The notes below the pieces were generated by a model, which searched no databases, was not told where the DNA came from, and saw only the letters and a list, made by a program, of their open reading frames with translations. 64,000 bases of DNA from Actinomadura sp. DC4 (GTDB lineage: Bacteria > Actinomycetota > Actinomycetes > Streptosporangiales > Streptosporangiaceae), in the NCBI RefSeq assembly GCF_030406325.1, contig NZ_JAUEQY010000022.1, forward strand, positions 124,001-188,000. The letters run 5' to 3'. Positions 55,447 to 64,000 of this stretch are shown one piece after another; positions within the stretch are counted from its first letter, which is position 1; each line of letters starts with the position of its first letter. The translations under genes were made by a program, and so were the position numbers.

Positions 55447-55983
55447 ATGCGCGAGATCGTCGCGGGACTGGCGATGACCCTCGACGGTGTCGTGGACTCC
55501 CCGTCCGGCAACTGGATGATGTTCGACGAGGAGATGGCGGAGGTCATCGCCGCCGGCATCGCCGAGGCCGACGCGATCCTGCTGGGCCGGCGGACGTACC
55601 TGGCCTTCGCCGCGATGTGGCCCACGCTGGGCCGCGACGTGCCCATGTCGGCCTTCATGAACGACACGCCCAAGTACGTGGCCTCCCGCACGCTCGACAC
55701 CGTCGAGTGGGCCGGCTCCACGCTCCTCCAGGGCGACCTCGCCGGGGCGCTGACCGAGCTGAAGCGCCGCCCGGGCAAGAACATCCAGGTGCCCGGCAGC
55801 CCTCACCTGGTCCGGTCGCTGCTGCGCGAGGGGCTGCTCGACCGGCTCTCCCTCACGATCCACCCGATCGTGCTCGGCACCGGCGCGCGCCTCTTCGAGG
55901 ACGAGAAGGACCGCAGAAGGCTCCGCCTCGTGGACTCCAGGACGTTCCGTTCCGGAGTGGTCTCGGTGACGTACGAGCCCTAG
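55447..55983 (+). CDS. Dihydrofolate reductase-like (RibD C-terminal domain) protein
   Basis: 178 residues: VAGLAMTLDGVVDSPSGNW at the N-terminus, AILLGRRTYLAFAAMWPTLG, and LTIHPIVLGTGARLFED, all typical of the RibD_C dihydrofolate reductase family of NAD(P)H-dependent reductases. GGAGAG precedes ATG 55447. It overlaps the convergent truA end by 4 nt. Physiological substrate unknown. Confidence 0.88.
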   Translation: MREIVAGLAMTLDGVVDSPSGNWMMFDEEMAEVIAAGIAEADAILLGRRTYLAFAAMWPTLGRDVPMSAFMNDTPKYVASRTLDTVEWAGSTLLQGDLAGALTELKRRPGKNIQVPGSPHLVRSLLREGLLDRLSLTIHPIVLGTGARLFEDEKDRRRLRLVDSRTFRSGVVSVTYEP

Positions 55984-56864
55984 CTCGCGTGGCGTTCCTC
56001 GGGAGAGACGCCGAGAACGCGGATGCGGCGGGTCTCCTGGGCCCGGTCGGCCAGGTGCGCCGCGTCCGGGTAGGTGACCTCCTCCAGCGAGAGCCCGTAC
56101 GGCGGCAGGACCTGCACCGCCGAGTCGCGCTCACCGCCCGCGAGCACCTGGGAGGGCCACTCGATCGAACGGCGGCTGTCGCCGACCGAGATCAGGGCGC
56201 CGACCAACGCTCGTACCATCGAGTGGCAGAACGCGTCCGCCTCGATGGTCGCCACGGCCACACCGGTCTCGTCGCGGGCCCAGTCACAGCGCAGCAGCCG
56301 GCGGATCGTCGTGGCGCCCTCGCGCTTACGGCAGTACGCGGCGAAGTCGTTCTCGCCCAGCAGCAGCGCCGCGGCGGCGTTCATCCGGTCGAGGTCGAGC
56401 GGCCGCGGGTGCCAGAGCACCTCGTGGCGGCGGATCGGGTCCACGCCCATCGGGTTGTCGCACACCCGGTAGACATAGCGCCGTGACATGGCGGAGAACC
56501 GCGCGTCGAAGCCTTCCGGCGCCTGGCCGATGCGCCAGATCCGGATGTCGGCGGGCAGCACGCCGGCCATCCTGCGCGGCAGGGTCCCGGTGACCGGGTA
56601 GTAGGAGGCGACCGGGACGACGACGTGCGCCACCTGGCCGCTGGCGTGCACACCCGCGTCCGTACGGCCCGCCACCGTCAGCACCGGCGGCGGGTCGAGG
56701 CGCAGTACACGCCCCAGAGCCTCCTCGATGACTCCCTGAACCGTGCGCTGCTTGGGCTGGCGCGCCCATCCGGCGAAATCCGACCCGTCGTAGCTGATCT
56801 CAAGCCGAAGCCGTACGAGAGCGGTCATGGGATCAGGAGGAGGCTCGGACGGCCGTTCGTCCAT
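55980..56864 (-). CDS. truA: tRNA pseudouridine(38-40) synthase
   Basis: About 294 residues. ISYDGSDFAGWARQPKQRTV at the N-terminus, the catalytic Asp in TVAGRTDAGVHASGQVAHV, and FCHSMVRALVGALISVG near the C-terminus are diagnostic. Several starts are possible: ATG 56864 has GAAGGGC upstream; ATG 56828 (MTALVRLRLEISYDG) is the shortest credible form. It follows rplQ. Confidence 0.93.
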   Translation of the reverse strand: MDERPSEPPPDPMTALVRLRLEISYDGSDFAGWARQPKQRTVQGVIEEALGRVLRLDPPPVLTVAGRTDAGVHASGQVAHVVVPVASYYPVTGTLPRRMAGVLPADIRIWRIGQAPEGFDARFSAMSRRYVYRVCDNPMGVDPIRRHEVLWHPRPLDLDRMNAAAALLLGENDFAAYCRKREGATTIRRLLRCDWARDETGVAVATIEADAFCHSMVRALVGALISVGDSRRSIEWPSQVLAGGERDSAVQVLPPYGLSLEEVTYPDAAHLADRAQETRRIRVLGVSPEERHAS

Positions 56865-56952
56865 GTCCGTTGCCCTTCGGGTCCGCGCGGTCGGCGGTGG
56901 CCCTGTCTCCATGTTCTCCGTGTGCTGACCATTGCACAACTCTCCCAAAGAT

Positions 56953-56986
56953 CGAGCCCGCCGTCCCGTAGGGCACGGCGGGCTCG
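56953..56986 (-). terminator. Hairpin between rplQ and truA
   Basis: Perfect 12-bp arms CGAGCCCGCCGT (56953-56964) and ACGGCGGGCTCG (56975-56986), with inner CCC/GGG pairing in the loop, 15 nt after the rplQ stop. Probably ends or attenuates the rpoA-rplQ transcript. Confidence 0.7.
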
Positions 56987-57000
56987 TGACAAAGCGTGAG

Positions 57001-57534
57001 TTACTTCTTGTCCTCGGCCTCGTCTGCCGGGGCGGTGTCCTGCGGCTCGTCGTCGGCCGGCTCGTCGGCCGCCGACTCCTCGACCGCCGACTCCTCGACC
57101 GCCGACTCCTCGGCCACGGGCTCCTCGGCCTTCGGCGCCTGCGTACGCTCCGCCGGGCGGGTCGTCGCGACCGCCGCCGACTCCTCGACGAGCTCGATCA
57201 GGGCCATCGGCGCGCTGTCGCCCTTGCGCGGGCCGAGCTTGGTGATCCGCGTGTAACCGCCGGGGCGGTTCTCGAAACGCGGACCGATCTCGGTGAACAG
57301 CGTGTGGACGACGCTCTTGTCCTGCACGACCGTGAGGACCTGGCGCCGCGCGGCGAGGTCGCCGCGCTTGGCCTTGGTGATGAGCTTCTCCGCCAGCGGC
57401 CGCAGCCGCCGGGCCTTGGCCTCGGTGGTCTTGATGCGGCCGTGCTCGAACAGCGCCGTGGCGAGGTTCGCCAGGATCAGGCGCTGGTGCGCGGGGCTGC
57501 CGCCGAGGCGAGGGCCCTTGGTGGGCTGGGGCAT
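57001..57534 (-). CDS. rplQ: 50S ribosomal protein L17
   Basis: 177 residues. Conserved core [20 protein letters not shown] and [20 protein letters not shown], then an acidic, Ala/Glu-rich C-terminal extension of about 55 residues with [18 protein letters not shown] repeats, as usual in actinobacterial L17. Downstream of rpoA. Confidence 0.97.
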   Translation of the reverse strand: MPQPTKGPRLGGSPAHQRLILANLATALFEHGRIKTTEAKARRLRPLAEKLITKAKRGDLAARRQVLTVVQDKSVVHTLFTEIGPRFENRPGGYTRITKLGPRKGDSAPMALIELVEESAAVATTRPAERTQAPKAEEPVAEESAVEESAVEESAADEPADDEPQDTAPADEAEDKK

Positions 57535-57656
57535 GAGTGCTTCTCCTTTTTCAACCCGCGCCAGCCGTACGAGGTACCGGCGTCGGTCCGTGCGGGGTCG
57601 CTCTCCCGCACGAGTATCGAGAAGCGGGCGGTCCGGTCGGACCGCCCGCCTTCACA

Positions 57657-58670
57657 TCAGTACTGCTCGGTCTCGGCGTAGCTCTGGTCCTCGTCGCCGT
57701 AGTTGTCCGCCGCCGCGGTCGGGTCGAACCCGGGCGGGGAGTCCTTCAGCGTGAGGCCCATGTCGTTGAGCTTCTGCTTGACCTCTTCGATGCTCTTGGC
57801 GCCGAAATTCCTTATATCGAGAAGGTCCTGCTCGCTGCGGGCCACGAGCTCACCCACTGTGTGGATGCCCTCGCGCTTGAGGCAGTTGTAGGACCGGACC
57901 GTAAGGTTCAGCTCCTCGATCGGCAGCGCCAGGTCCGCCGCGAGAGCGGCGTCCGTCGGCGACGGGCCCATGTCGATGCCCTCGGCCTCGACGTTGAGCT
58001 CGCGCGCCAGGCCGAACAGCTCGACGAGCGTCTTGCCGGCGCTCGCCACCGCGTCGCGGGGCAGCATCGCCGGCTTGGTCTCGACGTCGACGATCAGCCG
58101 GTCGAAGTCGGTGCGCTGCTCGACACGCGTCGCCTCGACCTTGTAGGTGACCTTCATGACCGGGGAGTAGATCGAGTCGATCGGCACCCGGCCGATCTCC
58201 TGGCCCGGCTGCTTGTTCTGCGCGGCGGAGACGTAGCCACGGCCACGCTCGACCGTGAGCTCCATCTCCAGCTTCGCCTTGTTGTTCAGCGTGGCGATGT
58301 GGAGCTCGGGGTTGTGCACCTCGACACCGGCCGGCGGCGCGATGTCGGCGGCGGTGACCTCGCCGGGGCCCTGCTTGCGCAGGTACATCACGACCGGCTC
58401 GTCGTGCTCGGAGGAGACGACGAGCTCCTTGAGGTTCAAGATGATGTCGGTGACATCCTCCTTGACCCCCGGGATCGTGGAGAACTCGTGCAGCACGCCC
58501 TCGATGCGGATGCTGGTGACGGCCGCACCCGGGATCGAGGACAGGAGCGTACGGCGGAGCGAGTTGCCGATGGTGTAGCCGAAGCCCGGCTCCAGCGGCT
58601 CGATGGTGAACCGGGACCGGAACTCGTCGACCTGTTCCTCGGTGAGGGTAGGTCGCTGTGCGATGAGCAT
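57657..58670 (-). CDS. rpoA: RNA polymerase alpha subunit
   Basis: 337 residues: [20 protein letters not shown] in the N-terminal dimerisation domain and [20 protein letters not shown] in the C-terminal domain that contacts UP elements and activators. AAAGGGAG lies upstream of ATG 58670. Between rpsD and rplQ in the conserved order. Confidence 0.98.
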   Translation of the reverse strand: MLIAQRPTLTEEQVDEFRSRFTIEPLEPGFGYTIGNSLRRTLLSSIPGAAVTSIRIEGVLHEFSTIPGVKEDVTDIILNLKELVVSSEHDEPVVMYLRKQGPGEVTAADIAPPAGVEVHNPELHIATLNNKAKLEMELTVERGRGYVSAAQNKQPGQEIGRVPIDSIYSPVMKVTYKVEATRVEQRTDFDRLIVDVETKPAMLPRDAVASAGKTLVELFGLARELNVEAEGIDMGPSPTDAALAADLALPIEELNLTVRSYNCLKREGIHTVGELVARSEQDLLDIRNFGAKSIEEVKQKLNDMGLTLKDSPPGFDPTAAADNYGDEDQSYAETEQY

Positions 58671-58768
58671 TTCAGTACTCCCTTTCCGCGGCGCCCGCTA
58701 TTTGACTGCCGCGATCCAACGCTCGGCGGGCGTACGCCCGAGAGGCGCACGCCCGCCCGAGAGGTACG

Positions 58769-59398
58769 TCAGCGCTTGGCGTACCACTCGACGATGAGCT
58801 GCTCCTGAACCGGCGCGTCGATGTGCTGCCGGACCGGGAGCGAGTGCACGAGGATGCGCAGCTTGTCCGGTGCGACCTCGATCCACGCCGGGACGGGGCG
58901 CTCGCCGGCCTCGGCGCGAGCGACCACGAACGGGGTCTGCTCGGCCGACTTGCCACGAACCTCGATGATGTCGCGCTCGCTGACGCGGAAGGACGGGATG
59001 TCGACCTTCTTGCCGTTGACCGTGAAGTGGCCGTGCCGGACCAGCTGGCGGGCCATGTCGCGGCTCTTGGCGTAGCCCGCGCGGTAGATCACGTTGTCGA
59101 GACGGCGCTCGAGCAGGCTCAGCAGGTTCTCACCCGTCTTGCCCGTACGGCGGTTCGCCTCTTTGTAGTAGTTCACGAACTGGGCCTCGAGGACCCCGTA
59201 GATGCGCCGCGCCTTCTGCTTCTCGCGAAGCTGAAGCATGTGCTCGCTCTCCTTGGGGCGACCGCGACCGTGCTCACCCGGAGGGTAGGGCCGGATCTCG
59301 ATCGGGCACTTCGGCCCGTCGCACTTGCTCCCCTTGAGGAACAGCTTCATCTTCTCGCGGCGGCACAGCTTGCAGTCCGCGCCGGTGTATCGAGCCAT
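58769..59398 (-). CDS. rpsD: 30S ribosomal protein S4 (zinc-binding form)
   Basis: 209 residues. The N-terminus has CKLCRREKMKLFLKGSKCDG and a fourth Cys shortly after, i.e. the four-cysteine zinc-binding C+ type of S4. The S4 RNA-binding domain is RRLDNVIYRAGYAKSRDMAR. Genomes with a C+ S4 sometimes carry a C- copy used in zinc starvation. Confidence 0.97.
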   Translation of the reverse strand: MARYTGADCKLCRREKMKLFLKGSKCDGPKCPIEIRPYPPGEHGRGRPKESEHMLQLREKQKARRIYGVLEAQFVNYYKEANRRTGKTGENLLSLLERRLDNVIYRAGYAKSRDMARQLVRHGHFTVNGKKVDIPSFRVSERDIIEVRGKSAEQTPFVVARAEAGERPVPAWIEVAPDKLRILVHSLPVRQHIDAPVQEQLIVEWYAKR

Positions 59399-59414
59399 CT
59401 CTCTCTTCCCTAAC

Positions 59415-59816
59415 TCAGACGCGGCGACGCTTGGGCGGGCGGCAGCCGTTGTGCGGCACTGGGGTGACGTCCTGGATGGAGCCGACCTCGAGGCCGGTCG
59501 CCTGCAGCGACCGGATCGCGGTCTCGCGGCCCGAACCCGGGCCCTTCACGAAGACGTCGACCTTGCGCATGCCGTGCTCCATGGCGCGGCGCGCGGCGGC
59601 CTCGGCCGCCATCTGAGCGGCGAACGGCGTCGACTTACGCGAGCCCTTGAAGCCCACGTGGCCGGCGCTGGCCCATGCGATCACGGCGCCCACCGGGTCC
59701 GTGATCGTGACGATCGTGTTGTTGAACGTGCTCTTGATGTGGGCGTGCCCATGAGCGACGTTCTTCTTTTCCTTGCGGCGCACCTTCTTGGCGCCGGCGC
59801 GACTCTTTGGCGGCAT
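59415..59816 (-). CDS. rpsK: 30S ribosomal protein S11
   Basis: 133 residues: [20 protein letters not shown], the conserved [20 protein letters not shown], and the C-terminal [16 protein letters not shown]. Between rpsM and rpsD. Confidence 0.98.
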   Translation of the reverse strand: MPPKSRAGAKKVRRKEKKNVAHGHAHIKSTFNNTIVTITDPVGAVIAWASAGHVGFKGSRKSTPFAAQMAAEAAARRAMEHGMRKVDVFVKGPGSGRETAIRSLQATGLEVGSIQDVTPVPHNGCRPPKRRRV

Positions 59817-59883
59817 CTGCTCTCAAGTCTCCTGGAGGTCGTCGATCCCTCGGACGGGCCGCCGGTCGGGGCGGCCCCGGGGA

Positions 59884-60264
59884 CTACTTCTTGCCGGTCT
59901 TCTTCTTGCCGGCCACGGTCTTCTTCTTGCCCTTGCGGGTACGCGCGTTGGTCTGGGTGCGCTGACCGTGCACCGGCAGTCCACGACGATGCCGGATGCC
60001 CTGGTAGCAGCCGATCTCGATCTTGCGACGAATGTCCGCCTGGATCTCGCGGCGAAGATCACCCTCGATCTTGTAGTTGCCGTCGATCCAGTCGCGGAGC
60101 TGCACCAGCTCGTCGTCGCCCAGCTCGTGGACCCGGCGGTCACCGCTGATGCCGGTTTCCCTGAGAGTCTCGAGCGCACGGGTGCGGCCGATGCCGAAAA
60201 CATAGGTAAGAGCGACCTCGAGGCGCTTTTCGCGCGGGAGGTCGACGCCAAGGAGGCGTGCCAT
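59884..60264 (-). CDS. rpsM: 30S ribosomal protein S13
   Basis: 126 residues: [40 protein letters not shown], and [20 protein letters not shown] with a Lys-rich tail. Follows rpmJ after a 135-nt gap containing a small hairpin. Confidence 0.98.
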   Translation of the reverse strand: MARLLGVDLPREKRLEVALTYVFGIGRTRALETLRETGISGDRRVHELGDDELVQLRDWIDGNYKIEGDLRREIQADIRRKIEIGCYQGIRHRRGLPVHGQRTQTNARTRKGKKKTVAGKKKTGKK

Positions 60265-60350
60265 CTCGGGCAGTTCCCTTCTGTTTCACGGAGGTCTGCG
60301 CTCCGCACCCCCACCTGCCCGGGTGGGGCCCCGGCCTCCGACCGGGGGTC

Positions 60351-60369
60351 GCTCCCGTCAGACGGGAGC
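60351..60369 (-). terminator. Small hairpin between rpmJ and rpsM
   Basis: GCTCCCGT (60351-60358), CAG, ACGGGAGC (60362-60369). A perfect 8-bp stem inside the operon, perhaps an attenuator or RNA-processing site. Confidence 0.4.
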
Positions 60370-60400
60370 CGCGGAACGTTCTGTTGTGTTAGGGCCTGGC

Positions 60401-60514
60401 TCAGCCCTGGCGCTGCTTGTGGCGCGGGTCGTCACAGATGACCATGACCCGGCCGTGCCGGCGGATGACGCGGCACTTACTGCAGATCTTCTTGACGCTC
60501 GGCTTGACCTTCAC
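60401..60514 (-). CDS. rpmJ: 50S ribosomal protein L36
   Basis: 37 residues: [20 protein letters not shown] then [17 protein letters not shown]. The Cys-X2-Cys...Cys...His zinc ribbon is complete (C+ form). Starts at GTG 60514. Too short to be listed by simple ORF cut-offs, but unmistakable between infA and rpsM. Confidence 0.97.
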   Translation of the reverse strand: MKVKPSVKKICSKCRVIRRHGRVMVICDDPRHKQRQG

Positions 60515-60584
60515 TGGGTCTCCTCATAGCAGGGTCACCCCCGCGCTGCCGACGCGGGGAAGGCAACCCCAGTGGGTGGATGAC

Positions 60585-60806
60585 TTACTTGTACCGGTAG
60601 ACGATCCGGCCGCGGGTGAGATCGTAAGGACTCAGCTCTACGACCACTCGGTCATCAGGAAGGATCCGGATGTAGTGCATCCGCATCTTCCCGCTGATGT
60701 GGGCGAGAACCTTGTGCCCGTTGTCCAGCTCTACCCGGAACATGGCGTTCGGGAGAGACTCGACGACGGTGCCTTCGATCTCGATGGCCCCTTCTTTTTT
60801 GGGCAT
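60585..60806 (-). CDS. infA: Translation initiation factor IF-1
   Basis: 73 residues: [55 protein letters not shown], the standard S1/OB-fold IF-1. First gene of the infA-rpmJ-rpsM-rpsK-rpsD-rpoA-rplQ unit. GGAGGAC precedes the ATG. Confidence 0.98.
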   Translation of the reverse strand: MPKKEGAIEIEGTVVESLPNAMFRVELDNGHKVLAHISGKMRMHYIRILPDDRVVVELSPYDLTRGRIVYRYK

Positions 60807-60856
60807 GTCCTCCGCGCTTCACTGATCGGTTCGTCAGGAGAACGGTCCGCGCGGGC

Positions 60857-60883
60857 GTCCGAGGCATGCACTGGCATGCGGAC
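60857..60883 (-). other. Leader hairpin upstream of infA
   Basis: GCATGC, ACTG, GCATGC (60864-60879), flanked by GTCC/GGAC that can extend the stem. It falls within the predicted infA leader RNA. Confidence 0.4.
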
Positions 60884-60909
60884 ATGAGCCGACACAGGAC
60901 CGACAAAGA

Positions 60910-60939
60910 AGTGTACGTCACGGACCGCGAGAATGTGAA
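60910..60939 (-). promoter_or_regulatory. infA operon promoter
   Basis: TTCACA (60934-60939) and TACACT (60910-60915) on the minus strand with an 18-nt spacer. It would start a leader of about 95 nt before infA. Confidence 0.55.
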
Positions 60940-61049
60940 ATCCAGAAGGATTCACCATCAAGGCAGCACTGAGGCGGCCACTCTCCCCCACTCCGTAACA
61001 CGGCAGTGGACGTGGTCATTCCCGTACGGCCGTGATGGGCTGACTGACC

Positions 61050-61781
61050 ATGACGATCCTCGCCCAGCTTAGCGACCTTCACCTCTCCGACGAGGACCCG
61101 GTGCCCACGAAGTCCCTGCGCGAGGCCGTGTCCACGCTGCTCGATCTCACCGAATCGCCCGACGCCGTCGTCCTCACCGGTGACCTCGCCGACCACGGCC
61201 GTCCCTCGGAGTACGCGCTGCTCCGTACGGAGATCGCACGCCTGCCGATGCCGGTGCATCCGCTGCCCGGCAACCACGATGACGTCGACGCGCTGCTGGC
61301 CGCGTTTCCCGAGGTCAAGGCGGCCAATTACGTGGTCGACGTGGCCGGCCTCCGCCTGCTCTGCTGCGACTCCACCATCCCCGGGCAGTCCGGCGGCGAC
61401 CTGTCCGACCCGGACTGGCTCGACGCCGCGCTCGCCGAGGCGCCCGGCACCCCGGCCGTCGTCGCGATGCACCATCCGCCGTACCACATCGGCGTCGAAT
61501 GGATCGACCTGATGGGACAGGCGCACCCCGAGCGGCTCGCCGCCGTGATCGCCCGCCACCCGCAGGTCGTCCGCGTGATCGCGGGGCACGTGCACGCGGG
61601 GTCGGTGCGCGGTTTCGCGGGTACGGTCGCCACCACCTGCCCCAGCGCGTACCGGCAACTGCACATCGACCCCGGCGGCCGGCCGGCCATGACGGACGCG
61701 GCGCCCGGCTTCGCACTGCACATCGTCGACGGCGACGACGCCGTGACGCACTTTCGTCAGGTGGGCACGCGGCCGGCCTGA
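61050..61781 (+). CDS. Metallophosphoesterase (CpdA/Icc-like)
   Basis: 243 residues of the calcineurin-like phosphoesterase fold: LAQLSDLHLSDED, VVLTGDLADHGRPSEY, LPGNHDDVDALLAAF, MHHPPYHIG and VIAGHVHAGSVR supply the metal ligands. Similar proteins hydrolyse cAMP or other phosphodiesters; the substrate here is unknown. It is inserted on the opposite strand between infA and the DUF1707-map genes, splitting the ribosomal cluster. Confidence 0.9.
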   Translation: MTILAQLSDLHLSDEDPVPTKSLREAVSTLLDLTESPDAVVLTGDLADHGRPSEYALLRTEIARLPMPVHPLPGNHDDVDALLAAFPEVKAANYVVDVAGLRLLCCDSTIPGQSGGDLSDPDWLDAALAEAPGTPAVVAMHHPPYHIGVEWIDLMGQAHPERLAAVIARHPQVVRVIAGHVHAGSVRGFAGTVATTCPSAYRQLHIDPGGRPAMTDAAPGFALHIVDGDDAVTHFRQVGTRPA

Positions 61782-61782
61782 G

Positions 61783-62223
61783 TCAGCGCCGGTCGTCGCG
61801 TGGACCGAAGATCTGGCCGGCGAGCATCAGCGCGCCCCAGGGCCCGGCCACCCAGATCCACCAGGGGTACCAGGCGCCCGACGGCACCGCCGTCAGCAGC
61901 CAGATCACGACGCACAGGAGGTTGACGGTGGCATACGTCGCCCAGCCCGTGCGCAATGCCGCGGGGGACAGCGCGCCGCCGCCCATCCGGCGCGCCGGCG
62001 TCGACTGACGCCACGACGGCACCGGGAGTTCGTACAGGTCCTCTTCGGGCAGATCGTCGGTGACCCTCTGCAGGTCACCGAGGGTTCGCGCGGTGTAGAC
62101 GCCTTCGAGGCGGTCGTTCAGCTCCTCGACGTCGATGCGCCCCTGAGCGCAGTGCTCTCGCAGCGCCGCCGCGACCCGGTCGCGGTCGGCGTCGGAGGCC
62201 CGCATCTCAGGATTGAGCGCCAT
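61783..62223 (-). CDS. DUF1707 domain membrane protein
   Basis: 146 residues. The N-terminal DUF1707 is MRASDADRDRVAAALREHCA, QGRIDVEELNDRLEGVYTAR and TLGDLQRVTDDLP, followed by two membrane helices (ATYATVNLLCVVIWLLTAV and WWIWVAGPWGALMLAGQIF). ATG 62223 overlaps the 3' end of map by 17 nt, and AAGG precedes it. The family is abundant in actinobacteria with no defined role. Confidence 0.88.
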   Translation of the reverse strand: MALNPEMRASDADRDRVAAALREHCAQGRIDVEELNDRLEGVYTARTLGDLQRVTDDLPEEDLYELPVPSWRQSTPARRMGGGALSPAALRTGWATYATVNLLCVVIWLLTAVPSGAWYPWWIWVAGPWGALMLAGQIFGPRDDRR

Positions 62224-63043
62224 CCTTGATCCTCTCGTCACGGCTCGAGAAACCATGAGCCGCGCCGCCGTCGAGTGCGGTGAGCACCCACGGCCCGTCT
62301 TCGGTGACCGCGAAGGTGTGCTCGAAGTGCGCCGAGGAGCGCTTGTCGCCGGTGATGACGGTCCACTCGTCCTCGAGCAGGACCGTCGCCGCGGTGCCGA
62401 GATTGACCATTGGCTCGACCGCGAAGCACATGCCGGGAACCAGGTGCGGGCCGAATCCGGCCTCACCGTAGTTGGGCACCGGTGGGTCCATGTGCATTTG
62501 AGTACCGATCCCGTGGCCGACGTACTCCTCGACGATGCCATAGTCGCCCTGGCCGCGCACGTACGTCTCGACCGCATGGCCGATGTCGCTCAGCCGGCCG
62601 CCGGCCACGCCCGCGCCGATGCCGCGCCACATCGACTCCTCACAGACCTCGAGCAGCCGCCGGAGCTCCGGGGTGATCTCGCCGACCGGTACGGTCACCG
62701 CGGAGTCGCCGTGCCAGCCGTCGACGATGGCGCCGCAGTCGATGGAGATGACGTCGCCCTCGCGCAGGACCTTGTCCGGGCTCGGGATGCCGTGCACGAT
62801 CTCCTCGTTGATCGAGGTGCAGATCGTGGCGGGGAACCCCTGATAGCCCTTGAAGGACGGTGTCGCGCCCGCGGAGCGGATCGACTCCTCCGCGATGACG
62901 TCGAGGTCGGCCGTGGTGATTCCGGGCCGTACGGCCTCTGTGAGCCGCTGGAGGGTGCGGCCGACGACGAGGCCGGCCTCTCGCATCACCGCGAGTTCGT
63001 CGCGCGACTTGATCTGGATGGCCGGCTTACGCTTCTTCCACAC
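62207..63043 (-). CDS. map: Methionine aminopeptidase type I
   Basis: 278 residues, removing the initiator methionine. Metal-binding regions are visible: SIDCGAIVDGWHGDSAVTVP, YVGHGIGTQMHMDPPVPNYG, FAVEPMVNLG and the final Glu in VLLEDEWTVIT. GTG 63043 with GGAG about 6 nt upstream. Follows adk in the usual secY-adk-map order. Confidence 0.97.
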   Translation of the reverse strand: MWKKRKPAIQIKSRDELAVMREAGLVVGRTLQRLTEAVRPGITTADLDVIAEESIRSAGATPSFKGYQGFPATICTSINEEIVHGIPSPDKVLREGDVISIDCGAIVDGWHGDSAVTVPVGEITPELRRLLEVCEESMWRGIGAGVAGGRLSDIGHAVETYVRGQGDYGIVEEYVGHGIGTQMHMDPPVPNYGEAGFGPHLVPGMCFAVEPMVNLGTAATVLLEDEWTVITGDKRSSAHFEHTFAVTEDGPWVLTALDGGAAHGFSSRDERIKDGAQS

Positions 63044-63099
63044 ACTGAGCTCCGCGCCTGGGTCCGAGGTTGGTTTCGAGGACGACCGGGAGCGGCCGG

Positions 63100-63753
63100 T
63101 CAGGCCGCGAACCGGCGAAGCGCCGCGAGCGCCCGCTCGGTGACCTCCTCGACGGGCCCGGTGGCGTCCAGGCCCACCAGAATGCCCTCATCCGCGTAGA
63201 ACGACGCCAGGGGGGCGGTCTGTTCCTGGTAGACCTCCAGGCGGTGCCTGATGGTCTCCTCGCGGTCGTCGTCGCGCTGGAACAGCTCGCCGCCGCAGTT
63301 GTCGCAGACGCCGTCCTTGGTCGGCGGGTCGAACGCCACGTGCCAGATCCGGCCGCACTTACGGCAGGTGCGGCGGCCGGACAGCCGACGTACGACCTCG
63401 TCGTCGTCGACCACCAGCTCGAGCACGAGGTCGAGCTTGCGGTCCATTTCGGACAGGATCTTCTTGAGCGTCTCGGCTTGGGGAACGTTGCGGGGGAAGC
63501 CGTCGAGCAGGAAGCCCTCCTGGGCGTCCTCCTCGGCGAGCCGATCCCTGACCATGGCGATGGTGACCTCGTCGGGAACGAGGTCACCACGGTCCATGTA
63601 CTCCTTGGCCTTCTGGCCCAGAGGAGTATTCCCGCTCACGTTCGCGCGGAAGATGTCACCTGTCGAGATCTTCGGGATTGACAGGTGCGATGCGATGAAT
63701 TGGGCCTGTGTCCCCTTGCCCGCTCCGGGGGGGCCCACGAGCACGATGCGCAC
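63100..63753 (-). CDS. adk: Adenylate kinase with zinc-binding LID
   Basis: 217 residues: [33 protein letters not shown], and a LID with two Cys-X2-Cys pairs ([11 protein letters not shown] and [15 protein letters not shown]), i.e. the zinc-binding form. GTG 63753 shares one base with the secY stop codon (TAGTG), so translation is coupled. Confidence 0.97.
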   Translation of the reverse strand: MRIVLVGPPGAGKGTQAQFIASHLSIPKISTGDIFRANVSGNTPLGQKAKEYMDRGDLVPDEVTIAMVRDRLAEEDAQEGFLLDGFPRNVPQAETLKKILSEMDRKLDLVLELVVDDDEVVRRLSGRRTCRKCGRIWHVAFDPPTKDGVCDNCGGELFQRDDDREETIRHRLEVYQEQTAPLASFYADEGILVGLDATGPVEEVTERALAALRRFAA

Positions 63754-64000
63754 TACCGCAGGAAGCCCTCGTAGTTGCGTTGCTGGAGTTGGCTCTCGAT
63801 CTGCTTGACCGTGTCCAGCCCGACACCGACCATGATCAGGATACTCGTGCCACCGAACGGGAAGTTCTGGCTGGCGCCGATGAGGCCGAAGGCGATCATC
63901 GGGATCAGCGAGATGAGCCCGAGGTACAGCGCGCCCGGTGCCGTGATGCGAGTGAGCACGTAGTCGAGGTACTCCGCGGTCGGCCGGCCGGGCCGGATCC
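63753..64000 (-). CDS. secY: Preprotein translocase subunit SecY, C-terminal part (truncated by window edge)
   Basis: The last 81 codons plus stop are present: [20 protein letters not shown], ending [20 protein letters not shown], the characteristic SecY C-terminus including the last two membrane helices. The 5' part lies beyond position 64000. Confidence 0.95.
   Translation of the reverse strand, partial: IRPGRPTAEYLDYVLTRITAPGALYLGLISLIPMIAFGLIGASQNFPFGGTSILIMVGVGLDTVKQIESQLQQRNYEGFLR

Overview
This is a 64 kb stretch of a high-GC actinobacterial chromosome. Gene order tracks the Mycobacterium tuberculosis Rv3396c-Rv3465c neighbourhood: guaA, choD, guaB3, guaB2, a DUF5319 gene, rsdA-sigD, groEL1-groES, tsaD-rimI-tsaB-tsaE-alr-nnrD, glmS, glmM-rpsI-rplM, truA-rplQ-rpoA-rpsD-rpsK-rpsM-rpmJ-infA and map-adk-secY. 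Very high GC, frequent GTG/TTG starts and many apparently leaderless genes fit a filamentous actinomycete. A Streptosporangiales/Thermomonosporaceae-type genome is my best guess, but this is inference, since there is no rRNA gene in the window. I saw no tRNA, rRNA, CRISPR array, transposase or phage gene.

Layout. 1-10.8 kb: a TetR/NAD(P)-binding oxidoreductase divergon, kynureninase, GMP synthase, an AlkD-like protein, an MFS transporter, a cholesterol-oxidase-like GMC enzyme with succinate-semialdehyde dehydrogenase, and a second TetR. 10.8-17.4 kb: a secreted phospholipase-D-like protein, glpD, the guaB/guaB3 pair and a DUF5319 gene. 17.35-18.82 kb: a gene-poor, repeat-bearing interval. 18.8-22.6 kb: sigD-rsdA and groES-groEL1, with a clear promoter and CIRCE operator. 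22.7-26.9 kb: a THUMP-like methyltransferase, a zinc-ribbon protein, a long coiled-coil protein and an APH-fold kinase. 26.9-34.5 kb: a minus-strand cluster acpS-nnrD-alr-hydrolase-tsaE-(membrane-anchored hypothetical)-tsaB-rimI-tsaD, joining alanine racemase, metabolite repair and tRNA t6A synthesis. 34.6-40.5 kb: an XRE regulator divergent from a DHA2-type exporter, coaA divergent from glmS, and a DUF1697 gene.

40.7-44.3 kb is the most distinctive accessory block: pgsB/capB-pgsC/capC, an NlpC/P60 peptidase overlapping pgsC, a 47-residue LPFR small protein, a strong bidirectional terminator, and a convergent DUF1524-type nuclease lipoprotein. 44.5-47.9 kb holds two back-to-back ABC-2 ATPase/permease pairs, then glmM and rpsI-rplM. 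50.8-55.3 kb holds a CAP-domain protein and two adjacent paralogous single-pass membrane proteins with disordered N-termini; the larger carries about ten FG-containing repeats. The window ends in the ribosomal protein/rpoA/secY operons. These are interrupted between infA and map by a divergent metallophosphoesterase gene and a DUF1707 gene.

A recurring theme is a TANNNT-like -10 hexamer 6-8 nt before the start codon with no Shine-Dalgarno sequence. I see it at twelve or more genes, which points to widespread leaderless transcription.
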